Positions 34,338 to 43,267 of a stretch of DNA of 64,000 nucleotides are shown here, one piece after another (position 1 is the first letter of the stretch; the number at the start of each line of letters is the position of its first letter). This DNA comes from Candidatus Saccharimonadota bacterium (GTDB taxonomy: Bacteria; Patescibacteriota; Saccharimonadia; Saccharimonadales; Saccharimonadaceae), in NCBI GenBank assembly GCA_905372835.1, contig CAJPQK010000001.1, positions 434,001 to 498,000 on the forward strand. The letters run 5' to 3'. Below the pieces are notes generated by a model. It did not search any database. It was not told the DNA's origin and saw nothing but the letters and a program-made list of their open reading frames with translations. The position numbers and the translations under genes were made by a program.

Positions 34338-36161
34338 TTATCTCTTAGCAGCGCGCTTTCGCTCATTGGCGTCAAGGTAGCGTTTGCGTAGACGTAGGGA
34401 CTTTGGTGTCACTTCCAGCAGCTCATCGTCCTCGATGAAGTCGATGCATTGCTCCAGGCTAAACTGCGTAAATGGCGTCAGCTGCACCGTGCCGTCGGAC
34501 GATTTGGAACGCATGTTGGTCAGGTGCTTGGCCTTGCAGACGTTGATTTCAATGTCTTCTTGGCGATTATAAATACCGACGATCATCCCGGCGTACACTT
34601 CCGTGCCAGGCCCGACCAAGAGCTCGCCACGAGCTTCGGCCGCCTGCAGAGCATACGGCGTGGTGGTGCCGGCTTCAAAGGCGATGAGTACGCCGCCGCG
34701 GGTCTTTGGCAATTTACCACCCAGCGGTTGGTAGCCGTACGGCAGGGAATTCATAATCACGGTGCCTTTGGTGGCGGTCAGCAGCACGTTGCGTAGACCG
34801 ATTAACGCCCTGGTCGGCAGCACATAGGTCATACGGATAGCGCCGCTGGCTGTAGTTTCTTGCGATTTCATTTCAGCGTGGCGCACACCCAACTCCTGGC
34901 TGATTGCGCCGATGAATTCGCTGCTAATTTCGATTTGTAATTCTTCAATTGGCTCTTTTTCGACGCCGTCCTCGGTGATGGTGACCACTTGCGGGCGGCC
35001 GACTTCAAACTCAAAGCCTTCGCGCCGCATGGTCTCGATCAGAACGCTCAGGTGCAGCTCGCCGCGGCCAGACACCGTAAAGCCGATGCCGTTTTCTTCG
35101 ACGCGCAGCGCCACGTTGGTTTCCAGCTCTCGCCGCAACCGGTCGCCAATTTGCCGCGAGGTGGTAAATTCGCCCTCGCGCCCTTTCATCGGGCTGGTGT
35201 TTGGGCCGAGGTACATGCTCAACGTCGGCGCTTCAATAGCGATCGCCGGCAAGGCCTCAGGCTGTTCTTTATCAGCAATCGTATCGCCAATGTGCGCTTC
35301 ACTCACGCCAACCAGCGCCACAATGTCGCCAGCAAACGCCTCTCCAAGCTCTTCGCGGTTCAGCCCACGGTAACCAAAGACTTTCTCGATTCGCGCCGAG
35401 CCTGATACTTCGCCCTGTTTCATCAGGCTAACCACCAGCCCGCGCTTGACCGACCCGCGAGCGATCCGCCCAATGGCATATTTACCTTGAAAGGTATCGT
35501 ACTGCAGGCTGGTCACCAGCATCTGGAAACCGCCGTCAGCCGTGACGCTCGGTGCTGGGATATCGTTGATAATCGCTTCAAAAATTGGTGTGAGATCGGC
35601 GTCTTCAGTCGGGTCAGTAGGAATCTCCCGCCACGCCTTGCCATCGCGCCCAACGGCGTAATAAATCGGATAATGCAGCTGACTATCATCGGTCGCCAAC
35701 TCCAAAAATAGATCGCTTAGCTCATCTTCAACCTCGGCAATTCGCCGGGCAGGTTTATCAATTTTATTAATCACCACCACTGGCTTCAAGCCCAGTTCTA
35801 GTGCCTTGCTCAATACAAACTTCGTCTGCGGCATCGGCCCTTCCTGCGCATCGACGATCAGCAGTACACCGTCCGCCATCTGTAGCGTCCGCTCGACCTC
35901 GCCCGAAAAGTCAGCATGTCCCGGCGTGTCGATGATATTGATTTTATAATCACCGTAAAAAATCGAGGTCTGTTTGGCGGTGATGGTGATACCGCGTTCG
36001 TGCTCCTGATCGCCCGAATCCATGATCAGTTCTTGGCTCATCTCGGCCTGGTTGTCGCGAAATGTGCGCGACTGTTTGAGTAGCCCATCAACCATGGTCG
36101 TCTTGCCGTGATCGACGTGGGCAATAATGGCAATGTTTCGAATCTTGCTAGCGTCCTTCAT
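34338..36161 (-). CDS. typA: Translational GTPase TypA/BipA
   Basis: 607 residues, full length. TypA is an EF-G-like ribosome-binding GTPase involved in 50S assembly and stress or cold adaptation. G1 is [12 protein letters not shown], the switch region [11 protein letters not shown]3 [13 protein letters not shown]4 [10 protein letters not shown] beta-barrel, EF-G-like domains and the BipA C-terminal domain ([18 protein letters not shown]) follow. The leader has an unusual Shine-Dalgarno placement (see the leader entry). Confidence 0.97.
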   Translation of the reverse strand: MKDASKIRNIAIIAHVDHGKTTMVDGLLKQSRTFRDNQAEMSQELIMDSGDQEHERGITITAKQTSIFYGDYKINIIDTPGHADFSGEVERTLQMADGVLLIVDAQEGPMPQTKFVLSKALELGLKPVVVINKIDKPARRIAEVEDELSDLFLELATDDSQLHYPIYYAVGRDGKAWREIPTDPTEDADLTPIFEAIINDIPAPSVTADGGFQMLVTSLQYDTFQGKYAIGRIARGSVKRGLVVSLMKQGEVSGSARIEKVFGYRGLNREELGEAFAGDIVALVGVSEAHIGDTIADKEQPEALPAIAIEAPTLSMYLGPNTSPMKGREGEFTTSRQIGDRLRRELETNVALRVEENGIGFTVSGRGELHLSVLIETMRREGFEFEVGRPQVVTITEDGVEKEPIEELQIEISSEFIGAISQELGVRHAEMKSQETTASGAIRMTYVLPTRALIGLRNVLLTATKGTVIMNSLPYGYQPLGGKLPKTRGGVLIAFEAGTTTPYALQAAEARGELLVGPGTEVYAGMIVGIYNRQEDIEINVCKAKHLTNMRSKSSDGTVQLTPFTQFSLEQCIDFIEDDELLEVTPKSLRLRKRYLDANERKRAAKR

Positions 36162-36210
36162 AAAAATATGGTCTGATGTTAATCACAGACCTTCCTTTAG
36201 GGTTATTATA
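36162..36210 (-). promoter_or_regulatory. typA promoter and short hairpin leader
   Basis: TATAAT (36210-36205) overlaps the stop codon of the upstream gene. The transcript should begin near 36198 with AAAGGAAGG (36198-36190), a Shine-Dalgarno about 29 bases from the ATG. Between them GGTCTG (36191-36186) pairs with CAGACC (36175-36170). Folding would bring the Shine-Dalgarno near the start codon, though it would cover the last two Gs. Confidence 0.5.
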
Positions 36211-36733
36211 ACACGTATGTCTGTGCTTCGTCTAATTGTTCAGGAGTAAATGTGACGGCACGCGTGATGCCATCTGGTCTTTCTTGCAGCTTAATTTTTG
36301 GTAGTTCTGGGTCATTCATTTTCTCTGTTATGCCGTTCATCACTACAAAAAGACCACAAGTAGCCAAATCTAGCTGCGTCTTACTTACGCGCAGTCCACG
36401 TGAAGGTCTACCGAATTCTGTGAGGTCTTCCCCGTAAACAGCAGGGATAGGGTGAAGTGGTGGATAGGCAAGGCCTACAGCAAGAAACGGTTCATCTGGT
36501 AAGAACGGTGTTTTGTCAGGATTCCATGACTTCCGCTCTGTCTTTAAAGGTGGATGTAATGATAAGAATTTTTCATAGCTTGACTGATGATTGCCGCTTG
36601 GAGTAACTACCAAGTGAGCTGTTGTTTTCTCTAATGTTTGAGAAAATATCGCAAACCCAGCAGGGCGAGGATTTTCGCGCTTAACTTTGTCTGGCTCTAA
36701 GATGGTTGAAGTAAATGATAATGTTTCTTGCAT
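36206..36733 (-). CDS. Unknown cytosolic protein, 175 residues
   Basis: No family recognised. Proline-rich N-terminal two thirds (FLSLHPPLKTERKSWNPDKT, YPPLHPIPAVYGEDL) and a helical end (SKTQLDLATCGLFVVMNGI). TATAAT (36745-36740) ends 6 bases before the ATG, so leaderless. It is the last of three consecutive unknown reverse-strand genes; all lack signal peptides. Confidence 0.6.
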   Translation of the reverse strand: MQETLSFTSTILEPDKVKRENPRPAGFAIFSQTLEKTTAHLVVTPSGNHQSSYEKFLSLHPPLKTERKSWNPDKTPFLPDEPFLAVGLAYPPLHPIPAVYGEDLTEFGRPSRGLRVSKTQLDLATCGLFVVMNGITEKMNDPELPKIKLQERPDGITRAVTFTPEQLDEAQTYVL

Positions 36734-36740
36734 GGTTAGA

Positions 36741-37202
36741 TTATAGTGCTATTTCTTTGGCTGCTTGGGCAATGGCGCGCCTGGACAGCTCCACTGTCCC
36801 CATGGTGTTTCTGAACGAGTCCAGATCATACCGCTCATACAAGACGACATGCAGGGCGCATAGCGCCAATCGTCGTGCTGGTTCAGCAACTGCCATGGTT
36901 TTTTCGGTGGTTTGCTTGAAGGGAATAATGCTCGGTAGCCTGTCAATGTTCTCGTCAAACACACCAAGGCCGAGCTCAGCGTCGTGATGCTTCTTTTCGC
37001 CAGGCATCGCCGAGCGCTGTTCTGGTGTCAGATGGCGTAAATATGTAGCGTACAAATCTTCGTGCATTCCATCCGAACTGAGGACTAAATCTATGCCGTC
37101 TGGTTCACGAGCACCAGGAATCGCCAAGCCAATGGGTACTGTAGATGATTCGTGAGGAGGCACATCAAATACGCCTACATTTACCGTAACTTTCCTAAAC
37201 AC
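36741..37202 (-). CDS. Unknown cytosolic protein, 153 residues
   Basis: GTG start at 37202, with TATTAT ending about 7 bases upstream. No family recognised. Visible stretches: VGVFDVPPHESSTVPIGLA, SDGMHEDLYATYLRHL and a C-terminal helix with SRRAIAQAAKEIAL. No signal peptide. The next gene's promoter fills the 7-base gap and its own 3' end. Confidence 0.58.
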   Translation of the reverse strand: MFRKVTVNVGVFDVPPHESSTVPIGLAIPGAREPDGIDLVLSSDGMHEDLYATYLRHLTPEQRSAMPGEKKHHDAELGLGVFDENIDRLPSIIPFKQTTEKTMAVAEPARRLALCALHVVLYERYDLDSFRNTMGTVELSRRAIAQAAKEIAL

Positions 37203-37263
37203 TCAAAATATAATACTACAATGAGTAGAAAAAGTCAATACTCATGCATGGTATATAGTTAGT

Positions 37264-37878
37264 CTAGAGGTAGGCGTGTTCAACGATCTTATTGAAGCTG
37301 TAAGCAGGTGCCCCCTCCACGTAGATAGTAGGGCGTTTTGCTCTTTCTAACGAAAGAATATCGTCATTAGTGAGCGGCACTTCATTTGGTAATTGTCCAG
37401 TTATTCGTACCGTACGCATAACATCCCGCAGTACATAGCAGCCGATAGCTAAGACTTCTGGGACAATTTGCGCCTCTACGCTGCGCGTATTAAGATGATC
37501 TTTGTCGTACCATGCACGAACAACCGAGTCAATTGACTGGGCGCTCACCCCTCTGGTTATGATATCAACAATTGTATTTTCTTTGCTTCCAGTGACGGAT
37601 TTTTTGCTCCCGACGATTCGCTCAACGCTGTTTTGTGCCAAACGTAGATCTTTATGAACCCCTTCTTTTCGTACGTCCATGGTATAGTGCACGGAGTCAG
37701 GACTAATAGCTACTTGTCCGATGATGCCAAGGATTACGGGAGATTGCTCAGGAAGCGTGGGCTCGGCAGCCTCTCTGTGGCGCACCTCAAACTCCACTGG
37801 AACAGGTTTTTTACGGAACCTGCCTCTTTCGATTGTCAGGGAAGAGGGTATAATCTTTTCGTCAATTACTTCAGGCAT
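37264..37878 (-). CDS. Unknown cytosolic protein, 204 residues
   Basis: The start is taken at 37878 (MPEVIDEKIIPSSL) because the extension to 37926 runs into tRNA-Val. No family recognised. Beta-rich N-terminus and helical C-terminus (EVLAIGCYVLRDVMRTVRI). VHYTMDVRKEGVHKDLRLAQ slightly resembles SDGMHEDLYATYLRHL of the neighbour in layout, hinting at a shared fold; this is weak. Only 13 bases separate it from the tRNA 3' end, so it may be co-transcribed with the tRNA. Confidence 0.58.
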   Translation of the reverse strand: MPEVIDEKIIPSSLTIERGRFRKKPVPVEFEVRHREAAEPTLPEQSPVILGIIGQVAISPDSVHYTMDVRKEGVHKDLRLAQNSVERIVGSKKSVTGSKENTIVDIITRGVSAQSIDSVVRAWYDKDHLNTRSVEAQIVPEVLAIGCYVLRDVMRTVRITGQLPNEVPLTNDDILSLERAKRPTIYVEGAPAYSFNKIVEHAYL

Positions 37879-37890
37879 AATAGGTAACAA

Positions 37891-37967
37891 TGGTGGGAAA
37901 TACAGGGCTCGAACCTGTGACCTCACGAATGTGAATCGTGCGCTCTAGCCAACTGAGCTAATTTCCC
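37891..37967 (-). tRNA. tRNA-Val(CAC)
   Basis: Acceptor GGGAAAT / ATTTCCC, D-arm GCTCAGTTGGCTAGAGC, anticodon stem CACGA / TCGTG around TTCACAT (anticodon CAC), T-loop TTCGAGC, encoded CCA. TATAAT lies about 10 bases upstream on the reverse strand. Confidence 0.95.
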
Positions 37968-37988
37968 ATGCTTATATATTATACACTA

Positions 37989-39719
37989 TTATGACGCACC
38001 TGCCAAGTAGTGGTCGCGAGCCTGCTGTTCAGTGAGAGCGGTCGTGTAGACAGAACTGTACTGCATGCTACCGGTAAAATATTTAGGTCCTTGATATTCG
38101 CTGCCGTCAGCGTTCTTCCAATACGTCAATTTGCCGCAGCCAACTTTCCAATAGCCACCATTAGGTACATTTTCGCCGGCAGTCATGGATGGATTGGTGT
38201 CTACTTGGTTGCCATCAAGGTACAGTGCTGCGCCATTTGGAGACATGGTTGCAACGACGTGATGCCACCGCCCGTCAGCATAATTTACGCCAGTACGTGA
38301 GGTGACGAGTTTAATGCCGCCGCTGTAAACACCGAATACAACGCGCCCGTCTTTATCAATATAAATATGGCGATCACTTTGTCCTCCGTAATTGTAATCA
38401 CCTTCATAGAGCGAGCTAAAGCCCATCAGTCGTCCATTGCTTTTCTTGGTAGTACTAAACCAGACTTCTAGACTAAAGGTATTTGGGGCTGGGTTGACCT
38501 TTTGGTCTGCTGATGTTCCGTGAGTCAAGCAGGCATTCACTCCGTTGAACACTGAAATACGGCGGTCGTCACGCACACAACCAGTGTTTGATACGCTGGC
38601 ACGGCTGGGTGATCCATCGCTCGGCGAAGGTTTGCCGTTGTTGCCATTGCCGGAGAGATCGCTCACAACAGGGTTGGCGGCATAGTCGCTATTGAGCGCC
38701 CAAGCAAAATACGGCTGAGGATTTGGACGGATCTGTGAACGGCTCCAGGTGGCTTCGGAGCACTTAAAGTAGGCGCGAGCTTGAACGTGGTTGGTGCTAT
38801 TTTGTATGGTCGCGGTAAATCCTGCCAGGGAAGACAATTGTACGGTCAATAGTACCACTTCAAATAGAATAATAATGGCAAGTAACGCCATGTTACGATG
38901 TCGCTCATGAACGAGTTGTAGACCAGTAATTTCTTCTTCTGGTGGCGGCAATTTTACCAATAGCGCTATGAAGAGCGGCAACAGACACCACAACAGCGCA
39001 AACACCACGCCCGTTGGCCCAAGGGACGGTCGTGGCACGTAAATATAATGCCCCTGCGCGTCAGTTTCGGTGGCGCGAACGATGGCAGTCTGACCAGTGT
39101 GAACACGGTTGCTGTCATCATCACGAATGGGGAAAATGCCCGTGTTGACAATGTGAAGTCGCACGTCATTTTTCTGGTGTGTAGCGATGCTGAGCATGTC
39201 AGCACGAAGCCATGGGTTGAGGATCAGCGTCGCCAAAATAACCACCAATGTCCCGCCAATGATGCGAACTGGCCAACGCCAGCGCTCGCGTAGCCGTTTG
39301 ATGCACGAAAGCAAATAGACGATGATCCAGCCAATTAGTAAAATCGGCGCGGCTCGCCAGACCCAACCCCACACAGGCGCAATCACCACCGCCTTGCCGA
39401 TTACGTCTCGGTTAGCCACCGACAAAGAATCTTCTACGGCGTTGAGGTCACCTTTAGTGGTGTAGCTGTGGTCGTCATTGATCTTAGTTAGGCGGTGAGT
39501 GTAGACGCTGCCGCTACGATAAAACGTGATGATGTCATCTTTGTTGTAGGATTGCTGCGGCTGCGTAACGATTAGCGTCCCGACTGGTGCGGTTTCGCCC
39601 ATGCTTGGCGTGGCGATGGTAAAAAAGCGAAAACCAGCCAGGTGTAGTACGAGCACTGAGCCCAAACTCAGTAGGCTCAGTGCTGCTATTACCCAAATGC
39701 TGGTTTTACTAAATCTCAT
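37989..39719 (-). CDS. SipW-type signal peptidase fused to a LamG-like surface domain
   Basis: 576 residues. Residues 10-28 are a membrane helix. A signal peptidase I domain of the Ser-His (S26B/SipW) type follows: ATPSMGETAPVGTLIV with the catalytic Ser, YTHRLTKI with the His, TKGDLN, and a second membrane pair (about 120-175). A third membrane helix at about 280-300 runs into SSLAGFTATIQNSTNHVQAR, which resembles the cleavage region of the neighbouring exported protein. The last 220 residues are a LamG/concanavalin-like domain (FSLEVWFSTTKK, WHHVVATMSPNGAALYLDG). So peptidase and apparent substrate lie in one chain. TATACT (39733-39728) ends 8 bases before the ATG. Confidence 0.85.
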   Translation of the reverse strand: MRFSKTSIWVIAALSLLSLGSVLVLHLAGFRFFTIATPSMGETAPVGTLIVTQPQQSYNKDDIITFYRSGSVYTHRLTKINDDHSYTTKGDLNAVEDSLSVANRDVIGKAVVIAPVWGWVWRAAPILLIGWIIVYLLSCIKRLRERWRWPVRIIGGTLVVILATLILNPWLRADMLSIATHQKNDVRLHIVNTGIFPIRDDDSNRVHTGQTAIVRATETDAQGHYIYVPRPSLGPTGVVFALLWCLLPLFIALLVKLPPPEEEITGLQLVHERHRNMALLAIIILFEVVLLTVQLSSLAGFTATIQNSTNHVQARAYFKCSEATWSRSQIRPNPQPYFAWALNSDYAANPVVSDLSGNGNNGKPSPSDGSPSRASVSNTGCVRDDRRISVFNGVNACLTHGTSADQKVNPAPNTFSLEVWFSTTKKSNGRLMGFSSLYEGDYNYGGQSDRHIYIDKDGRVVFGVYSGGIKLVTSRTGVNYADGRWHHVVATMSPNGAALYLDGNQVDTNPSMTAGENVPNGGYWKVGCGKLTYWKNADGSEYQGPKYFTGSMQYSSVYTTALTEQQARDHYLAGAS

Positions 39720-39760
39720 TGCCCTTTAGTATATCAGATTTTACGGCTATTTATGAGATA

Positions 39761-40390
39761 CTAGGCACTAAATTGCCAGGTGATTGGCTGTGAGATTTGG
39801 CGACCCTGGAAGCTGGAGTCGGTGTTTGCTGGAAGTGCGGCAGTAATGACCAATGTGACTGTCTCGTTTGGTGCAATTGGGTGACCAACGACTGTCTTGA
39901 TATCTTGTGCTGCTGCCTGTTGGAAAGCTTCTGCAGTACCAGTCCATACTTGTGTGCCGTTAGCACGGACGGTAACGGTCATTTTGCTACACAAGTTACC
40001 GGTACCAGAGACTGATGCGCCTGGTGCATTTTCGGTTGTACAGGTGCCGCCCTTAACAGTAAAGGCGCTGGCAGCGATGCTACCCTTGTTGGTGATTTTC
40101 ACCGTGGTGTCAGTGCTGCCGCCTGGAACGAGTGCTTGGCCGCCATATTTGTTGATGGTTGCACAAGTCGCACTACCACTACCTGTAGTAGTACAGGTAA
40201 CTGATCCATCCTGGTTCTTTTCTTCCATGACCAGCGTACCAGTTGAAGCAGTGTTTACGCTGTTGGTAATGGTTGCAACAACACCAGCAAACGTTGGTGT
40301 CAAGCTAAACGCTACCATCAGCGTCATGATACCACCGACAACCGCCAGGCCAATACGCTGCCGCTGGAAATAATTATTTGCTTTACTCAT
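39761..40390 (-). CDS. TasA/camelysin-like exported protein, SipW-type signal peptide
   Basis: 209 residues. Basic start, membrane helix (about 13-33), then TFAGVVATITNSVNTA, the pattern of SipW-cognate signal peptides. The mature part is Thr/Ser/Gly-rich beta structure (TNKGSIAASAFTVKGGTC, NETVTLVITAALPAN) with four Cys that could form disulfides. Homologues assemble into surface fibres in Bacillus and occur in Actinobacteria. Its neighbour 41 bases downstream is a SipW-like peptidase, supporting the assignment. The start has GGAGGG about 12 bases upstream and a leader of about 57 bases. Confidence 0.8.
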   Translation of the reverse strand: MSKANNYFQRQRIGLAVVGGIMTLMVAFSLTPTFAGVVATITNSVNTASTGTLVMEEKNQDGSVTCTTTGSGSATCATINKYGGQALVPGGSTDTTVKITNKGSIAASAFTVKGGTCTTENAPGASVSGTGNLCSKMTVTVRANGTQVWTGTAEAFQQAAAQDIKTVVGHPIAPNETVTLVITAALPANTDSSFQGRQISQPITWQFSA

Positions 40391-40453
40391 AGTGATATAA
40401 ACCCTCCTTGACTACCTAAGTGGATGTCTCGCATTATTGTTTGCCTTGGCGCG

Positions 40454-40483
40454 ATTGTAGCACAGGCGTTTTGATATAGTCAA
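40454..40483 (-). promoter_or_regulatory. Promoter of the TasA-like gene
   Basis: TTGACT (40483-40478), 18-base spacer, TACAAT (40459-40454) on the reverse strand. Confidence 0.65.
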
Positions 40484-40533
40484 TAAGAATTTTTATTGTT
40501 GAGATTAGTCTGTATAAATCGCTTTGTAATAAG

Positions 40534-40563
40534 AAAAATATCGCCATTATAGGCGATATTTTT
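40534..40563. terminator. Perfect 12-bp bidirectional terminator after tRNA-Leu(UAG)
   Basis: AAAAATATCGCC (40534-40545) and GGCGATATTTTT (40552-40563) with loop ATTATA. The surrounding stretch 40391-40575 otherwise holds only the TasA leader and promoter. Confidence 0.8.
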
Positions 40564-40575
40564 GAATACCAATTC

Positions 40576-40660
40576 TGGTGCGGCAGAAAGGACTTGAACC
40601 TTCACGCCCGAAGGCACTAGCTCCTAAGGCTAGCGCGTCTACCAATTCCGCCACTGCCGC
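40576..40660 (-). tRNA. tRNA-Leu(UAG)
   Basis: Class II tRNA: acceptor GCGGCAG / CTGCCGC, anticodon stem CTAGC / GCTAG around CTTAGGA (anticodon TAG), a variable arm TGCCTTCGGGCGT, T-loop TTCAAGT, encoded CCA. TACAAT lies about 8 bases upstream on the reverse strand. Confidence 0.95.
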
Positions 40661-40761
40661 ATGCAGTGATTGTAGCATATGCGCGGCCAAATTACCACCC
40701 AAATAATATTCATTTTCATTTTCGGTTGTGCTAAAATAAACGTACGATAGGAAAGGGGAAT

Positions 40762-42366
40762 ATGAATAAGGTTGCGACGTATCTAAATGGACATTTGACT
40801 GGAGAGGTTTTGGTCAATGATTTGCTATTGGATGCAGCGCAATCAGACGGTAGTGTCCTGGCGCGTCGCCCAGAGATGATCGCTCGACCGTCGAACGTCA
40901 ATGATATTCGTAAAATCATGCGGTTTTGTTCGCAGTTAGCTGACAAAGGCCACATCCTTTCCGTGGTTGTGCGCGGAGCAGGCACCGACAGCAATGGCGC
41001 TGCTACTGGCGGCGGTGTTTCTTTGGATATGCAGGCATATATGTGTCATGCTAAAGGCATCGACCCAAAACAGCAATTAGTGCACATGCAAGCTGGCATG
41101 AAATACAGCGCAGTACGCGAACTGCTATCTATGCATAAAAATCTAGCATTGCCAGAAGTCTCAGCCATCGGTCAAGACGGAACCATCGGCGGGGCAATCG
41201 CTACTGGCGCGGTGGCGTCATCTGTTGGCATAACGACCTTATTCACTGACGCCATTTCTCAGATGGAAATTGTTTTAGCAAATGGTGACGTCATTCAAAC
41301 TGGGCGCATCAACAAGCGCGAATTAGCAAAGAAAAAAGGTCTATCAACGCTAGAGGGCGAGATCTATCGTCAAGTGGATAACCTGCTGGAGGACAATCAG
41401 CAAATCATCGACGCCATCAAGCGCCGTGAAAAAAGCACAGCTGGATTTTGGGGAATCACCAAAGTCAAAGGCGAAGATGATTCGTTTGACCTGACACCAC
41501 TGTTTGTGGGCTCTCAAGGCGCGTTGGGTATCATCAGTGAAGTGATCATGAAAGCAGAATACAGCAGCAATGATGCAACGGTCATCACTGCAACATTTGG
41601 TGACATGTCTGAGGCGCAAGCGGCAGTTGACGAAGCCTTGAAACACAAAGTTTCCAAAGTTGACATCATCGACGGGCGAATCATCGCGCGGGCCGCGAGC
41701 GAGGGCAAGAAATTCTCCTGGGCGCCACGTGAGGCGTTCAAAGGCGCCGCAGTTGTCGTCAGTATGAGTGAATTCTCCGACAGGGCTCGTGGTCGCGCGG
41801 CCAAGAAGTTGGCTCGAAAACTAGAAAATATTCATCCAGTTGGACTGATGGTTCATGACATCAAAACCCAAGAAGTTGCTTCACTCTACACTCCGCTGTC
41901 ATTCATGTTGCATTCAACCGAAGAGCATGCAACATACCCGGCAGTATTTTCAGGACTGTGGCTACCGCTGGAACGATTGGACGGATTTTTGAGCGAACTA
42001 CGCAAAGTAGAAGCTGAGACCAAGCTGGCGCTGCCAGTTGTTGTGGATGCGGTCAATGGCTATGTTGACCTACTGCCAGTCTTCAATTTACACAAAGTGA
42101 GCGAACGCCGCGCACTGTTGAAGTTGATCCCAGAAATTGCCAAAATAGTTGCCGAAAGCCGTGGCAATGTCGCTGGTCGTTACGGTGATGGTCGCCTGAA
42201 AGCTGGCTTGATGCAAGCAACCGTCTCACCAGAAGAAACGGCTATTTATTCTCAAATCAAACACATTTTCGACCCAGCAAACATTTTGATGCCCGACATC
42301 AAGAAAGAAGTCCCAGCCAAAGAACTGGCTGACGAACTGAACTTGTGGTGCCGCACGAAGTCATAG
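40762..42366 (+). CDS. FAD-linked oxidase, GlcD/D-lactate-dehydrogenase-like
   Basis: 534 residues. The N-terminal half is a PCMH-type FAD domain: ARPSNVNDIRKIMRFC, VVVRGAGTDSNGAATGGGVS, and LPEVSAIGQDGTIGGAIATG (flavin-phosphate binding). The C-terminal half is an FAD-linked oxidase cap, ending in HIFDPANILMPDIKKE, a common closing motif of the D-lactate/glycolate oxidase group. It oxidises a 2-hydroxy acid; D-lactate is the likeliest, not proven. The start has AGGAAAGGGG upstream and TAAAAT about 30 bases before. Confidence 0.88.
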   Translation: MNKVATYLNGHLTGEVLVNDLLLDAAQSDGSVLARRPEMIARPSNVNDIRKIMRFCSQLADKGHILSVVVRGAGTDSNGAATGGGVSLDMQAYMCHAKGIDPKQQLVHMQAGMKYSAVRELLSMHKNLALPEVSAIGQDGTIGGAIATGAVASSVGITTLFTDAISQMEIVLANGDVIQTGRINKRELAKKKGLSTLEGEIYRQVDNLLEDNQQIIDAIKRREKSTAGFWGITKVKGEDDSFDLTPLFVGSQGALGIISEVIMKAEYSSNDATVITATFGDMSEAQAAVDEALKHKVSKVDIIDGRIIARAASEGKKFSWAPREAFKGAAVVVSMSEFSDRARGRAAKKLARKLENIHPVGLMVHDIKTQEVASLYTPLSFMLHSTEEHATYPAVFSGLWLPLERLDGFLSELRKVEAETKLALPVVVDAVNGYVDLLPVFNLHKVSERRALLKLIPEIAKIVAESRGNVAGRYGDGRLKAGLMQATVSPEETAIYSQIKHIFDPANILMPDIKKEVPAKELADELNLWCRTKS

Positions 42367-42429
42367 GCTCAAATCTCTTGCGCATCAGCCATTGGTGTCG
42401 TATAATTAGCTGTGCAATCCAAACCATGC

Positions 42430-42516
42430 GCGGATGTGGCGGAATTGGTAGACGCGCTAGCTTCAGGTGCTAGTGTTCGCAAGAACGTGGAGGTTCAAGT
42501 CCTCTCATCCGTACCA
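42430..42516 (+). tRNA. tRNA-Leu(CAG)
   Basis: Class II tRNA: acceptor GCGGATG / CATCCGT, giving a terminal G1-U72 wobble, anticodon stem CTAGC / GCTAG around TTCAGGT (anticodon CAG), variable arm TGTTCGCAAGAACGT, T-loop TTCAAGT, encoded CCA. Promoter TTGCGC-17-TATAAT at 42378-42406. Confidence 0.95.
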
Positions 42517-42525
42517 GAGATCATC

Positions 42526-42549
42526 ACCAGCTTCGGCTGGTTTTTATTT
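42526..42549 (+). terminator. Terminator after tRNA-Leu(CAG)
   Basis: ACCAGC-TTCG-GCTGGT with a UUCG tetraloop, followed by TTTTATTT. It overlaps the end of the convergent gene. Confidence 0.85.
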
Positions 42550-43222
42550 ACACATATCTCTCATCGCCAACTTCTGAGACGTTATTCAGCATGGCTTCAA
42601 AGGCCTGAGCGTTCTTTTCCCAGATGTCACCGTCTGTACTGATGGCAATAAACCGCGCCAGTCCATCATTTTTACCAACAGTCAGGCGAGCTTTAGTGAC
42701 GAACGTCGCTCTGCCGACCTCGCAGCTGATCGTTATGTAGACGATTCCCACTGTATTGCCGTATTCTTTGTGATCTATGACTTGAGTAGAAGAGGGGTCT
42801 GTGGTGCACTCAATGGTAGTACTATTCTTCAGTGTCTGCTCAAGCGTTTTTCTGATGTGCTGTTCTGTCATCAGCGACCTTCGCAGCCTGTTATATATCT
42901 GGGTTGAGGCGTTGGCTGGGGCGACAGGCTCACGACTTTGTGACAGATACACTAATGATTCTGACTTATTGTCTTTGAGCTTTTTATCACCAAAACCCGA
43001 ATAGACGTAATCATCCGTTTCATAACTCAAATTATTGATTCGCTTCCACTGCTTGGGCCGCTGCCAAGAGGTTTGTCCGGTTTTTTCTTGGACAAGATCT
43101 TTGACAGAGACAAATCCGTCCATGTACACCAAATAACTAAAGGACAGAAAAGCACTAATGATAGGGTAGAACCAGAATTTTTTGACATAGCTAACTTTAC
43201 GCATAACGGTTATGTTTATCAT
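42548..43222 (-). CDS. Single-pass membrane-anchored unknown protein, 224 residues
   Basis: One membrane helix (about residues 17-36, FWFYPIISAFLSFSYLVYMD) with the remainder probably outside. The soluble part contains two or three Cys (TIECTTDPSS, ITISCEVGR) and a beta-rich C-terminal half (ATFVTKARLTVGKNDG) that looks like a lipoprotein-style domain; no family is recognised. The start at 43222 is the longest; an internal ATG at 43204 (MRKVSYVKKF) is nearly as plausible, since neither has a clear Shine-Dalgarno. Confidence 0.65.
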   Translation of the reverse strand: MINITVMRKVSYVKKFWFYPIISAFLSFSYLVYMDGFVSVKDLVQEKTGQTSWQRPKQWKRINNLSYETDDYVYSGFGDKKLKDNKSESLVYLSQSREPVAPANASTQIYNRLRRSLMTEQHIRKTLEQTLKNSTTIECTTDPSSTQVIDHKEYGNTVGIVYITISCEVGRATFVTKARLTVGKNDGLARFIAISTDGDIWEKNAQAFEAMLNNVSEVGDERYV

Positions 43223-43267
43223 AACATAGTATTTGCACTAAGTTTTGGTGATTGCGCTAACTACAAG

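Noticed and set aside
34912..35405. Long forward ORFs antisense to typA
   Set aside because: Overlapping shadows of typA; composition is typical of antisense reading of a GC-rich gene.
42412..42642. 76-residue ORF across tRNA-Leu(CAG)
   Set aside because: Most of it is tRNA sequence followed by the terminator.
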